Shown piece by piece: positions 1-8,752 of a stretch of 64,000 nt of DNA. A program made the position numbers and the translations under genes. The stretch is from a bacterium (GTDB lineage Bacteria; Spirochaetota; Leptospiria; Leptospirales; Leptonemataceae): contig JANSYA010000008.1 of assembly GCA_024742665.1 (NCBI GenBank), positions 1-64,000 of the forward strand. The letters are read 5' to 3'. The notes under the pieces were generated by a model. It saw only the letters and a program-made list of their open reading frames with translations, was not told where the DNA came from and ran no database searches. The first letter of the stretch is position 1; every line of letters starts with the position of its first letter.

Positions 1-3
1 GAA

Positions 4-140
4 GAGTCTGTTGAAAAAGCCCGCGAGGCGACGCAGACGCTATAGTTTGCTCCGCAAACTCACGCAAAACGGCCCTGCGGGCCTGTCTGCGTCGCCTCGC
101 GGGCAACAGCCTCCCCTTGCGTCTGTTTTTCAACAGACTC
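4..140. repeat. Nested inverted repeat, MITE-like
   Basis: The 35-base left arm (4-38) matches the right side perfectly but in two pieces: 4-18 pairs with 126-140 and 19-38 pairs with 85-104. The right arm is interrupted by a 21-base insert (105-125). Two small hairpins sit between the arms: TTTGC/GCAAA (46-58) and GGCCC/GGGCC (71-83). The trinucleotide GAA flanks both ends (1-3 and 141-143) and could be a short target duplication, although three bases at a window edge are weak evidence. There is no coding capacity. It is best read as a miniature inverted-repeat element or an IS-end-derived repeat; a structured RNA or terminator is less likely because of the terminal CTGTTGAAAAA arms. Confidence 0.7.
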
Positions 141-167
141 GAAAACGTCACACCCACCTGCTATAAT
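139..167 (+). promoter_or_regulatory. Candidate sigma70 promoter for the AAA-VWA gene
   Basis: A perfect TATAAT lies at 162-167. Seventeen bases upstream is TCGAAA (139-144), a poor -35 that straddles the outer end of the inverted-repeat element. The predicted transcript would carry a leader of about 125 bases before the start codon at 300. The -10 is convincing and the -35 is weak. Confidence 0.4.
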
Positions 168-266
168 AGGCCGGGGGAATCCGTGATCGCATTTCCAGGC
201 GGGATTTGGGCGGGGCGGCTCCTCCTGCGCGAGCCCGGGAACGCCCCGTGAGCCCGGATAATATAT

Positions 267-280
267 TGACTCATCGGTCA
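267..280. promoter_or_regulatory. Operator-like dyad TGAC-N6-GTCA
   Basis: TGAC and GTCA are separated by six bases, 19 bases upstream of the start codon at 300. The spacing and half-sites resemble operators of TetR-type repressors. It overlaps a TTGACT hexamer (266-271) that could itself be a -35, although no good -10 follows. The binding protein is unknown. Confidence 0.3.
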
Positions 281-299
281 GTATGAATGATTCAGGCTA

Positions 300-3200
300 A
301 TGCAGACGATCAACATTGCCGGAATCGATATGCCCCGCTACAGCGAGGATCCGGGCTGGATCCCCGAAACCCGCCTGGTATTGACTCCCACGACGACCCG
401 CAATCTGCAGAAGATCCTGCATCCCCTGAAGCAGGGCTACAATCTGCTGCTGGTCGGGGACGCCGGCGTGGGCAAAAACGCTCTCATCTACTATATCAAT
501 CAGCTGCGCAGCCATCCGACCATTCGCTACAGCTTTAACGAGGACACCCTGCCGGAGGATCTGGTCGGCGCATATCGCATTGATCCGGCGACTCACAGCT
601 TCGTCTGGTCGGACGGACCGCTGGCCTACGCGATGCGCCGCGGCGGGACCTTCGTGGCCGATGAAATGAACCTGTCGCCGCCGGAAGTTCTGAAACGTTT
701 TTATTCCGTCTTCACCGATCGGAGTCTGCAGCTGCTCGAAGGCGATTCGAGCGAGATTGCCGCCGGCCCGGGATTTAACTTCGTGGCGACGCAAAACCCC
801 GCCGAGGGCTTTGAAGGCCGTAAGAATTTGCCGCGCGAAATTCAAAAGTACTTCGCGACGATCTACGTTGATCCATATCCCCACGACGAGCTGGTCGAAA
901 TTCTGAGCGGCCTGCATCCGGATCTGGAACGCGATTTGATCGACGGTCTGGTGCGTGCGAACGACGGCGTGGAACGCCTGCTGGTCGACCGTAAGATTGC
1001 TTCCAAAGATCTGGAGCGCTATCATTTCAATATTCGCAACCTGGGCCGCCTGGCCAGCCGACTGGGCGCGACTGCGCAGCAGGACGCCGGCCGTCTGGCC
1101 GTCGAAGAGCTAAGCGATATTTATATGCGCCCTTTTCGCGCCGATGAAGATCAACGTCTGGTCTTTGACGCCATCCAGGCGATGGTCGCGCCGAAGCAGG
1201 ATGATGCGATCGTGAATGCTGCGGGTGAAAGCGCGGAAGCCGGTGCTGGCGATTCCGCCGGAGCAGCCGCTGCGAAAGCTCTGATCCCCTGGCCGGAGAA
1301 ATTCGAAACCCTGGCCGACCACGGTGCGATCGGCGACGAAATCGAAATTCATATCAACTCGCGCGAAGGCAAAATTCAGATCGGCCGCGCCACGCTGGAA
1401 TGCGAAGGCGCGGGCGACGAGATCGCCTTTCGCAATCGCGTGAACCAGGCCTTCGAAGATTTTCCGCCGGTGCGGGCGAGCCGCCCGGTGCTGGAGTCTA
1501 TCGGCCGCGCGCTGGAGTTCAGCGAAAACATTCTGCTCGAATGCGAAGCCGACGTGGAGCCCGAAGACTACGTGCATTTTTTCGCCGACCTGCTCGGCCG
1601 CCGCATGGTCGTAATCACGCTTTCGCGCGGTATGCATACGGCTGATATTCTGGGCGGCCTCAAACCCAATGCGGAAGCCGGGAACAAATCGGGGCAATCG
1701 CAAAACGGCGGCAACGGGCAAAGCGCGACGGACGCTGTTCGCTGGGTGGATGGACCGCTTACAGCCGCCGTGCGTCGCGGCGATTTGATCCTGTTAAAAG
1801 GCCTCGAAGCGGCGGGTCCGGAACTGGTCGAAAAGCTGAATATGCTTTTGGATGACGCGAAAGCCCTGGCTCTGCCGCCGGAATCCGGCGAAACCGATCC
1901 GCTGTATCTCAAGCCGGGAGCGCGGATCTTCGCCCAGAAATTCTTTCGGCTGCAGCGCAGCACGCCTTCGATCAGTCGGGCGTTCCGGAATCGTTTTACC
2001 GCTCTGGTTGTGCCGCCCCTTTCGGATGACGACAGCCTTAAAGAAATCGTGGCCAGCCGCCTTGGAGTCGGCGAAGACGATGCCGATCCGGAAAAGATCC
2101 GCGACGTCGTGCGGGCGATGGTGAATTTCCACACGGGCATTCGCGAACGTTCCGACAAACGCGAGATCGGTTCGGGAAATCTACAGCCCTATCAGTTCGG
2201 TCTGACCAACCTGCGTCGCTGGTGCGAGCACGTCCGCGACGGCATGCAGCGCGCGGCGGAAGCCGAGGGCGAAGTCAAGGCGGCGAATCAAGAAGACGAT
2301 CGCCGGCTGCTGCACAAATATCTGATTCGCGGGGCGGGCGTCGCTTATATCAACGAGATCTCGGATCCGCCGGAGCGTGAACGCGTCGCGAAGATGCTGG
2401 AAAGTCTGCTCGCCGGTTTGCCGCTTGAATCTCTGCTCGATGAATTTCGCAAGCTGAGTCTAAAAAAAAAACTAAACGAGAACCGCAAAACCACTAAGAA
2501 GATCTGGTGGGACCAGGAAGAGCACTGGCGCGAAGCCAACACCGGCAAATTCAAGCCGAAGATGATGGGCCAGGACCTCAAGAAGGGCGTGAATATCGAT
2601 ACGCCCGAGACCGGCGGCAATACCAAAGAAGGCGAAGACGCCTGGTACGGTTCGGACACTCAGGGCAATCAAGGGCAGGGCGAACCCGGCGCGGGCGGCG
2701 GCTCCTGGGGCTATCGCACCGAAGAGCTGTATAAAGAATTTCTGAAAAAGCGCCGTGCTCTCTGGGAGTACAATATCGGCGTCACTTTAGAAGATTTTAA
2801 AGAAATCTTCGAAGGCGAAATCAATCGGGTCACGATCGACTTCGATCGCCTGCTGGATCCGCAGATCGATATCAACCGGCGCTATATGTCCCAGGGCTCG
2901 CGCGTCGACGCCCGGCGCTATCTTTCGTATCTGGCGGGGCGGGGCGACGGCCGGGTCTTCGACAAGACCACCGTGACGGTCGACGAGGATCGCCTGAAGG
3001 GCGTCGAGATCATCTTCGCCGTAAACAAAGGTCGACGCATCTTTAACTTCGAGTACTCGATCGCGACTTTAGTCGCGATCATGAGCTGCGCCATCATTCT
3101 CGAAAATCATCAGCTGCCCTTCGGCGTGGCGGGCTATTCGGATCTGACGAATATGAAAAAGGCGATCGATCTGAACTGGTTTCGCCGCCTGAACGACGAC

Positions 3201-3614
3201 ACGGGATCGAACTCCGAACAGGAAGCGGAGCTCTTTTACGGCATGGCCAAAGAGTGGCACGGCGATACCGTCGCCGAAGCCCAGGTGCTGGAAGAACTCG
3301 CGGGATCTTTTACGCCCGAAGCGCGGACTCGCATCATCGTAATGATTTCGGATTTTCGCGGCGCGCGCGGCAAGGTCACGATGGAAAAGGACATGCACAG
3401 CGACGATACGGCGCGCCTCAAGCAGACGGTGCTCGATTTAACGAAACGCGGCATTGTCCTGCTTGGCGTCGGCACCGGCGCCCGAACGATTGCCGACTAT
3501 GTTTTTCCGGAGTCGGTGCAGGTCGGCGGCGAAAACTTCGCGAATTTGCCGGCGCTGATGGCGGGACGGGTAACGGATCTCGTTCACAAACACCACAACG
3601 CGGCAGTGATGTGA
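300..3614 (+). CDS. Midasin-like AAA-AAA-VWA ATPase
   Basis: This is an 1104-residue protein with a dynein/midasin-type (AAA_5) ATPase at its N-terminus. The Walker A loop is GDAGVGKN at residues 53-60, with Asn where Ser or Thr is usual. Walker B is VADEMN near 119-124, followed by a sensor-1-like VATQNP. Residues about 390-590 repeat the AAA fold layout but have no recognisable P-loop, so the second module looks inactive. A Gln/Gly-rich linker leads to a C-terminal VWA-like domain (about 900-1100) in which the metal-binding DxSxS is replaced by AVNKGRR. Proteins of this class usually act as ATP-driven chaperones that remodel or activate partner complexes, often as separate MoxR and VWA proteins; here both are fused. 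The partner is unknown. Start ATG 300 has only a weak ribosome site. Confidence 0.75.
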   Translation: MQTINIAGIDMPRYSEDPGWIPETRLVLTPTTTRNLQKILHPLKQGYNLLLVGDAGVGKNALIYYINQLRSHPTIRYSFNEDTLPEDLVGAYRIDPATHSFVWSDGPLAYAMRRGGTFVADEMNLSPPEVLKRFYSVFTDRSLQLLEGDSSEIAAGPGFNFVATQNPAEGFEGRKNLPREIQKYFATIYVDPYPHDELVEILSGLHPDLERDLIDGLVRANDGVERLLVDRKIASKDLERYHFNIRNLGRLASRLGATAQQDAGRLAVEELSDIYMRPFRADEDQRLVFDAIQAMVAPKQDDAIVNAAGESAEAGAGDSAGAAAAKALIPWPEKFETLADHGAIGDEIEIHINSREGKIQIGRATLECEGAGDEIAFRNRVNQAFEDFPPVRASRPVLESIGRALEFSENILLECEADVEPEDYVHFFADLLGRRMVVITLSRGMHTADILGGLKPNAEAGNKSGQSQNGGNGQSATDAVRWVDGPLTAAVRRGDLILLKGLEAAGPELVEKLNMLLDDAKALALPPESGETDPLYLKPGARIFAQKFFRLQRSTPSISRAFRNRFTALVVPPLSDDDSLKEIVASRLGVGEDDADPEKIRDVVRAMVNFHTGIRERSDKREIGSGNLQPYQFGLTNLRRWCEHVRDGMQRAAEAEGEVKAANQEDDRRLLHKYLIRGAGVAYINEISDPPERERVAKMLESLLAGLPLESLLDEFRKLSLKKKLNENRKTTKKIWWDQEEHWREANTGKFKPKMMGQDLKKGVNIDTPETGGNTKEGEDAWYGSDTQGNQGQGEPGAGGGSWGYRTEELYKEFLKKRRALWEYNIGVTLEDFKEIFEGEINRVTIDFDRLLDPQIDINRRYMSQGSRVDARRYLSYLAGRGDGRVFDKTTVTVDEDRLKGVEIIFAVNKGRRIFNFEYSIATLVAIMSCAIILENHQLPFGVAGYSDLTNMKKAIDLNWFRRLNDDTGSNSEQEAELFYGMAKEWHGDTVAEAQVLEELAGSFTPEARTRIIVMISDFRGARGKVTMEKDMHSDDTARLKQTVLDLTKRGIVLLGVGTGARTIADYVFPESVQVGGENFANLPALMAGRVTDLVHKHHNAAVM

Positions 3615-3708
3615 TTTTTGTAAACGAAGGGCGAAAATCGCGCCGGGCACTGTGGGGCGACAAAGCCATAATCGAGCAGCCGAAAATCAAAATGAAACAG
3701 GGACGCGC

Positions 3709-4332
3709 ATGACAGACGATCAGACGGGGACAGCGGCGAAAGCCTGGAGCGACTACGTTACGATAGAAGCGCCGGGCCCGGGGGAAGCGGAGGCCTTTAT
3801 TCATCCCGCAGGCGTCGTGGAAGGCCGGGTCACTCTGGGCGCGCGCAGCTCGGTCTGGGCCGGAGCGGTGCTCCGCGGCGACTTAAATACGATCCGCCTG
3901 GGCCGCTGCGTAAATATCCAGGACAACACGACGCTGCACGTGGATTCCCGTAGTCCCATGACGATCGGCGACTATACTTTAGTCGGCCACAACGTCATGC
4001 TGCACGGCTGTAAGATCGGCCGCGGATGCATGGTCGGCATCGGCAGCATCGTGCTGGATAAGGCGGTGATCGGCGATGGCGCTATGGTCACGGCCGGCTG
4101 TATGATTCGCGGCGGCAAAAAGATCCCGCCCCGGGCGCTGGTCGTGCAAAAAGACGGAGAGACTCGCGTAATCGAAAACGGAGCGAAGACCGACTACGCG
4201 GTCGCCGGCAGTCTGGAGTACGAAGAACTGGCGCGACGCTATCGCGCGGGGATCGTGCGTCCCTTTGATCGGGACGAAGAGCTGGAGTTCCTGAATCGCG
4301 CGCGGGATATCATTCGCACCGAAAAAATTTAA
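3709..4332 (+). CDS. Gamma-class carbonic anhydrase-like LbetaH protein
   Basis: The 207-residue protein is made of hexapeptide repeats that fold as a left-handed beta helix, as in the YrdA/PaaY/Cam group. The three metal-binding histidines of the family are visible: His77 in LHVD and His94 and His99 in GHNVMLHGC. The loop between the first two is shorter than in YrdA. A hydratase activity or an acyl-CoA-related PaaY role are both possible. The start at 3709 is preferred over an upstream frame extension because AGGGA lies about seven bases before it. It follows the AAA-VWA gene by 94 bases on the same strand and may be co-transcribed. A small dyad without a U tract (AAGCGAT, 4346-4369) separates it from the convergent STAS gene. 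Confidence 0.82.
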   Translation: MTDDQTGTAAKAWSDYVTIEAPGPGEAEAFIHPAGVVEGRVTLGARSSVWAGAVLRGDLNTIRLGRCVNIQDNTTLHVDSRSPMTIGDYTLVGHNVMLHGCKIGRGCMVGIGSIVLDKAVIGDGAMVTAGCMIRGGKKIPPRALVVQKDGETRVIENGAKTDYAVAGSLEYEELARRYRAGIVRPFDRDEELEFLNRARDIIRTEKI

Positions 4333-4401
4333 GTGAAGACTCCGGAAGCGATAATCGCTCAGATCGCTTGAGAGATTCAGGCGAAGTGATTCAGCGGCTG
4401 C

Positions 4402-4782
4402 TTAATCGTCGTCCAGATACTGTTTCTGAAATTCATCCGGAGTCATGACCTTAAAGAAATTGTCCAGCTTGGCCAGTTTGAAAACGTTTAAGATCATCGG
4501 CTTCAGGCCGTACAGAATCATTTCGCCGCCGTAGTTGCGGGTTTTATTCAGGCCCTTGATCAGCGAGCCCATACCGGAGCTGTCGATGAAATTCAGCCCG
4601 GTCATATCCATGCCCACCCGCGGAGGCCGGGAACCGATCATCGACTCGAATGATTTCTCGAAATTCTGCGTTTGCTCGATGTCGAATTTTCCGTCGAGCT
4701 TGATGATCAAAAGATCGGACTTTTCCGTTTTCGTGATATTCACGCGGACACTGGAGACCGATTCAAAAAGGCCGTCAATCAT
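4402..4782 (-). CDS. STAS-domain anti-anti-sigma factor
   Basis: This 126-residue single-domain protein has the STAS fold of SpoIIAA/RsbV. The phosphoacceptor region reads DSSGMGSL (Asp67-Ser68-Ser69-Gly70), so switching by a serine kinase/anti-sigma factor and a PP2C phosphatase is likely. Neither partner is adjacent. Many Leptospira-type genomes carry numerous orphan STAS proteins of this kind. A purine-rich GAGGA abuts the ATG at 4782 with almost no spacing, so translation may start slightly downstream or initiate inefficiently. The gene lies downstream of, and on the same strand as, the barrel gene ending at 4879, about 97 bases away. Confidence 0.85.
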   Translation of the reverse strand: MIDGLFESVSSVRVNITKTEKSDLLIIKLDGKFDIEQTQNFEKSFESMIGSRPPRVGMDMTGLNFIDSSGMGSLIKGLNKTRNYGGEMILYGLKPMILNVFKLAKLDNFFKVMTPDEFQKQYLDDD

Positions 4783-4878
4783 TCCTCTACAAATATTCGA
4801 TTGAATCCGGCGAATCCAAAGGCTCCAGCGAATCCAATTCCGGCAGGCGGACTGCCGATAGCGATCGGCCGCAATCGA

Positions 4879-6018
4879 TCAGCGCGCAATCGTGCGGATA
4901 ATTTCGAATTCCAGGCCGGCTTCTTTGGTGCTCAGCCAGACCTGCTGTTTGCCCGACAGACCGACCAGCAGGGCCTCCTGGCCCAGGCCGCCGTCGGTTT
5001 CGATGAATCCCCGGCTGTAGTAGCGTCGGCCGAAGAAGCGCGCGGCGATTTTGTAGTCGCGGTTCAGGCTGTAGTCGACGCCCAGGCGTAAAAGGAATCC
5101 GTCCCCCGCTCCCTGGCGAATGCGAAAATTTATCGCGCGCTGGATGTGATGATCCCTGGAACGATTATAGCCGGAATTAAGCATGAACAGCGCGTCGTAC
5201 GTGAAATCCCCGTGGCGATACCGGTAGCCGGCGCCGACGGGAAATTCCAGCACCGCGTCCGCCAGACTGTTGCCGATGCCGATCGGACCGAGAAAGGGGC
5301 CGGTGGTCGTACGAATGTACTGGATCGCGTCGTATACATAGTACTTCGCGTACGAATACCGAACGGCTCCGCCAAGATAGAACCCCGAGTTCTCGCGGGC
5401 GCTGACGGGCAGAAACATCTGAAAGGGAAAGACTCGCACCAGAACTTCGAGATCGTAGCGCGAAAGCGAAGTGCGCGCGCGGGCGTCGGCGAAGTTTTGA
5501 TTGCCGGCGATGGTGTAGGCGGAATCGCGGAAGCGCCACTTGCCGGTGTCGAAACCGTTGCGGGTCTCGGTGGAATTGGACGGGAGCGTAAAGTCTTCAT
5601 TGCGCGCCCCGCCCGGGTCGATGTACCAGCCGGTCGTCGTGCCGCGCAGGTGCAGTTCTACGGGCGAACGGATAAACGCGAGCCCCAGGCCGGCGAAATT
5701 ATGATTGCGAGGATAGGTCAGGCGCGAGCCGCCCGCGAAGCCCGTAATATCCGGCGTGCGGCTGCCGGTTTCGAAGATCTGTTCGCCCTGGTTGCGGCCA
5801 AAGATCAGCGAAGCCTGGATCTCGGTTTCGGCGTGGAGCTGCTGCGGTGCGATGAGCTGTCCGATCAAAACCAGGCCGGCGCCGGCAAACAGGCCGGCCT
5901 GCATCGCGAACGAGGCCGCCGGAGCTCGCGCGAGGCGGCGGCCGGGAGTCGGCACACGCAGGCCGTTTCGGACTCTCCGCAGTGCAGCGCAATTGCCGGA
6001 AGGAATGCGAGTCGTCAA
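4879..6018 (-). CDS. Outer-membrane beta-barrel protein, possibly omptin-fold
   Basis: The 379-residue protein has a basic N-terminus, a hydrophobic segment (about residues 40-58) and a likely signal cleavage after LHA near residue 63. The remaining ~315 residues alternate polar and aromatic/hydrophobic positions in the style of a transmembrane barrel, with many Tyr, Arg and Gly. The segment around SRDHHI, followed by a strand, a turn and RRYYSRG, recalls the region of omptin proteases that carries the Asp-x-His pair (D210/H212 of OmpT). The length also fits a ten-stranded barrel. The other omptin aspartates are not clear, so a non-proteolytic relative or an unrelated porin is possible. There is no terminal Phe. 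The exact start is uncertain. Confidence 0.6.
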   Translation of the reverse strand: MTTRIPSGNCAALRRVRNGLRVPTPGRRLARAPAASFAMQAGLFAGAGLVLIGQLIAPQQLHAETEIQASLIFGRNQGEQIFETGSRTPDITGFAGGSRLTYPRNHNFAGLGLAFIRSPVELHLRGTTTGWYIDPGGARNEDFTLPSNSTETRNGFDTGKWRFRDSAYTIAGNQNFADARARTSLSRYDLEVLVRVFPFQMFLPVSARENSGFYLGGAVRYSYAKYYVYDAIQYIRTTTGPFLGPIGIGNSLADAVLEFPVGAGYRYRHGDFTYDALFMLNSGYNRSRDHHIQRAINFRIRQGAGDGFLLRLGVDYSLNRDYKIAARFFGRRYYSRGFIETDGGLGQEALLVGLSGKQQVWLSTKEAGLEFEIIRTIAR

Positions 6019-6156
6019 TCGGCGCTCCGAAAGCGGCGAGACGGACGGGCCGGGGCGAAAAAAGAATCGCTGAAATCGCTGGCGATAAAAGTCTGTCTTT
6101 GTCCCATCCTGGAGTTGAGCCTGCTCCCGGCTTCTCCCGGGATCAACTACATTCAG

Positions 6157-6702
6157 ATGATCGAGTATCTGAAATCAAATTTTTTCACGCTGAGCCTGCT
6201 GGCCCTGGTGATCGCTTTTATTCTGTACCAGCGGCTGCCGGTCTATATGGCCACGCGACCGCTTGTGGACCAACCGGCGCCGGATTTTTTCCTGCCGACC
6301 CTGGACCCGGAGCGTCCCGTGCGCCTGAGTGATTATCGAGGCAAGAAGGTGCTGCTGAATTTCTGGGCCACCTGGTGCGGGCCCTGCGTGCGCGAAGTGC
6401 CGGATCTCGCGGCCGTGCACGCCGAACTCACAGCGGCGGGCGAAAACTTCGAGATGCTCTCAATCACCGCCGACGATCCGGCGACCGTGCGACGCTTCGC
6501 CGAGAATCACGAGATTGAATATCCGATCGTTCTAGATCCGACCGGCGTCGCGCACGAATTATATAAAGTCAGTCTCTTTCCGACCATGGTCTGGATCGAC
6601 GAAGACGGACGCGTCGAAAGCTTCGGCCACGGCGCCGACTATATCCTGAAACAAAAGATTCGCTTCTGGGTCACCGGCGGCATATTCGAGGCAGCCCCAT
6701 GA
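6157..6702 (+). CDS. TlpA/ResA-like membrane-anchored thioredoxin
   Basis: This 181-residue protein has one N-terminal membrane anchor (about residues 9-27) followed by a thioredoxin fold. The redox motif WCGPC places cysteines at 74 and 77, and the cis-proline region reads LFPTMVW. Proteins of this family reduce periplasmic disulfides, classically on apocytochrome c or cupredoxin assembly partners, which would suit the caa3 oxidase encoded elsewhere in the window. The upstream part of this open frame is antisense to the barrel gene and is not counted, so the start is placed at ATG 6157. The 3' end overlaps the guaA start by four bases (ATGA, 6699-6702), implying translational coupling. Confidence 0.85.
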   Translation: MIEYLKSNFFTLSLLALVIAFILYQRLPVYMATRPLVDQPAPDFFLPTLDPERPVRLSDYRGKKVLLNFWATWCGPCVREVPDLAAVHAELTAAGENFEMLSITADDPATVRRFAENHEIEYPIVLDPTGVAHELYKVSLFPTMVWIDEDGRVESFGHGADYILKQKIRFWVTGGIFEAAP

Positions 6703-8687
6703 ATTCCCGCGCAAAGATCGTCGTTCTGGATTTCGGCGGACAGTACGCTCATTTAATCGCTTCGCGCATTCGTCGGCTCGGCGCCTATTCGGAGATTCGC
6801 GCCTGCGACGATCTGGACGTAGAGACCGCTCGCAGGGAATACGCCGGCATCATTTATTCCGGCGGCCCGGCCTCGGTCTATGAACCGGGCGCTCCCCGCT
6901 GCGATCCGGCGCTGGTGGAAAGCGGCCTGCCAGTGCTCGGCATCTGCTACGGCCATCAATTGCTCATGCAACAAACCGGCGGACAGGTTGAAACCAGCAG
7001 CAGCCAGGAATTCGGTCCGGCCCAGCTGGAACTGCTGCAGCCGGCGGGTCTCTTTGAAGGCGAGGCGGTCGGTCCTGGAATCGCTCCCATCGATGCGACG
7101 GTCTGGATGAGCCACGGAGACGAAGTGTCGCAGCTGCCGGCGGGCTTTGAAATTCTCGCGCGCACGCCGGACTGCGCTCACGCGGCCGTCGGCGATCTGA
7201 AACGCCGGCTCTTCGGTTTGCAGTTTCATCCCGAAGTGACCAATACGGCCCGGGGCGATGAGTATTTAAGAAATTTTATTAAACTTTGCGGATTGGAAAA
7301 CACCTGGAGCCTGGACGATTTTCTCGAACAGGAAATCAGCCGCCTGCGCGATACCGTCGGCGACAAAAAGATCTTCTTTTTGATTTCGGGAGGCGTCGAT
7401 TCCACCGTGGCCTTCGCGCTGCTGGCCCGGGCCCTGCCGGCGGAGCATTTACTGGGACTGTTCGTCGATACCGGTTTTATGCGTGATCGCGAAGGGGCCG
7501 AAGTCGCCGATGCTCTGCGCAAGGTCGGCGTGAATCTGCACGTCAGCGAAGCGGGGCCGCTGTACTTCGAAAAGCTGGATCGCGTGTACGATCCCGAAGA
7601 AAAACGCCGCATTATCGGCGAACTGTTTTTAGAAGTGCAGGGGCGCGAAGTACCGGCTCTCGGTCTGAACGCGGAAGAGTGGTATCTCGGCCAGGGCACG
7701 ATCTATCCCGATACGATCGAGTCGGGATCGACCAAACACAGCCATAAAATCAAAACGCATCACAATCGCGTGCCCGCGGTCGAAGAGTTGATTCGTCTCG
7801 GCCGGGTCGTAGAACCGATTCGAGATTTATATAAAGATGAAGTGCGCCAGCTGGGTCGTCTGCTGGAACTGCCGCCGACCATCGTGGAACGCCATCCCTT
7901 TCCCGGTCCGGGGCTCGCCGTGCGCTGTCTGTGTCTGGAGAAAGCTCCGGAGCCGACGGCGGAAGAAGGCGCGGCCGCAGCGGCCCTGGAGAACCCGAAA
8001 GCGAGCGCCGGCGCTGCGAACAAGCAGGGCGGAGTCGCTGAGCCTGGAATCGCCGGCCTGCTTACTCGCCTGAATCTAACAGCGCGGGTACTGCCCGTGC
8101 GATCGGTCGGAGTGCAGGGCGATCAACGCAGCTACGCTCGCTGCGCTGCGCTGTTTGCGAACCATCCCCAAAATTCTGAGGGAGCGATCGCGGCGGTGCG
8201 GGGCAGCGCGGACGCCGAAGCCTGGTCGGAAATTCTGGAGCTGGCGCGACTGGTGCCGAATCAGTATCGATCTTTGAATCGCATGTTATTATGCACGGCG
8301 CGCAAAGACGGGGCCGCGGCGACGGCGGCTCCAGAAGCTCCGCCCGAAATCGCTGCGCGTTTTCCCGTGCATCTGAGCGAAGACCGCATTGAGATTTTGC
8401 GCAAGGCCGACCGGATCGTTCATGATTTTCAGCTCGAAAAAAAGATTTATGACGACATCTGGCAGTTTCCCGTCGTGCTCGTTCCGGCGGGCCTGGCGGG
8501 AGGAAATTCGGGCGAATCGATTGTGCTGCGGCCGATCGTATCGACCGACGCCATGACCGCTTCGGTCTATCCGATGGCGCCGGAACTATTGCAAGAACTG
8601 AGTAATCGCATACTGGAACTGCCCGGCTGCGACTTCGTATTCTATGATCTTACGAGCAAACCGCCCGGCACCATCGAGTGGGAATGA
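6699..8687 (+). CDS. guaA: GMP synthetase, long eukaryote-like form
   Basis: This enzyme converts XMP to GMP using ATP and glutamine. The class I amidotransferase domain has nucleophile Cys83 (GICYGHQ) and FHPEV with His177 and Glu179. The ATP pyrophosphatase domain has the PP-loop SGGVDST near residues 230-236. At 662 residues it is much longer than the ~510-525 of most bacteria. The extra sequence lies in the C-terminal dimerisation region, between PFPGPGLA and SVGVQGD, and later around [16 protein letters not shown], a pattern shared with the human-type enzyme. The usual [18 protein letters not shown] C-terminus is intact. An Ala/Gly-rich stretch (about 411-449) is probably a disordered linker. 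It is translationally coupled to the upstream thioredoxin gene. Confidence 0.95.
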   Translation: MNSRAKIVVLDFGGQYAHLIASRIRRLGAYSEIRACDDLDVETARREYAGIIYSGGPASVYEPGAPRCDPALVESGLPVLGICYGHQLLMQQTGGQVETSSSQEFGPAQLELLQPAGLFEGEAVGPGIAPIDATVWMSHGDEVSQLPAGFEILARTPDCAHAAVGDLKRRLFGLQFHPEVTNTARGDEYLRNFIKLCGLENTWSLDDFLEQEISRLRDTVGDKKIFFLISGGVDSTVAFALLARALPAEHLLGLFVDTGFMRDREGAEVADALRKVGVNLHVSEAGPLYFEKLDRVYDPEEKRRIIGELFLEVQGREVPALGLNAEEWYLGQGTIYPDTIESGSTKHSHKIKTHHNRVPAVEELIRLGRVVEPIRDLYKDEVRQLGRLLELPPTIVERHPFPGPGLAVRCLCLEKAPEPTAEEGAAAAALENPKASAGAANKQGGVAEPGIAGLLTRLNLTARVLPVRSVGVQGDQRSYARCAALFANHPQNSEGAIAAVRGSADAEAWSEILELARLVPNQYRSLNRMLLCTARKDGAAATAAPEAPPEIAARFPVHLSEDRIEILRKADRIVHDFQLEKKIYDDIWQFPVVLVPAGLAGGNSGESIVLRPIVSTDAMTASVYPMAPELLQELSNRILELPGCDFVFYDLTSKPPGTIEWE

Positions 8688-8752
8688 GTCCTGATGCCGC
8701 GCAGCGGGACCAGGGCGAAAAAAATTCAATCAGCAACACTGGAGATACTACT

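Noticed and set aside
5146..6156. Long N-terminal extension of the TlpA-like frame
   Set aside because: It is antisense to the outer-membrane barrel gene, and the thioredoxin protein begins naturally at ATG 6157 with a membrane anchor.
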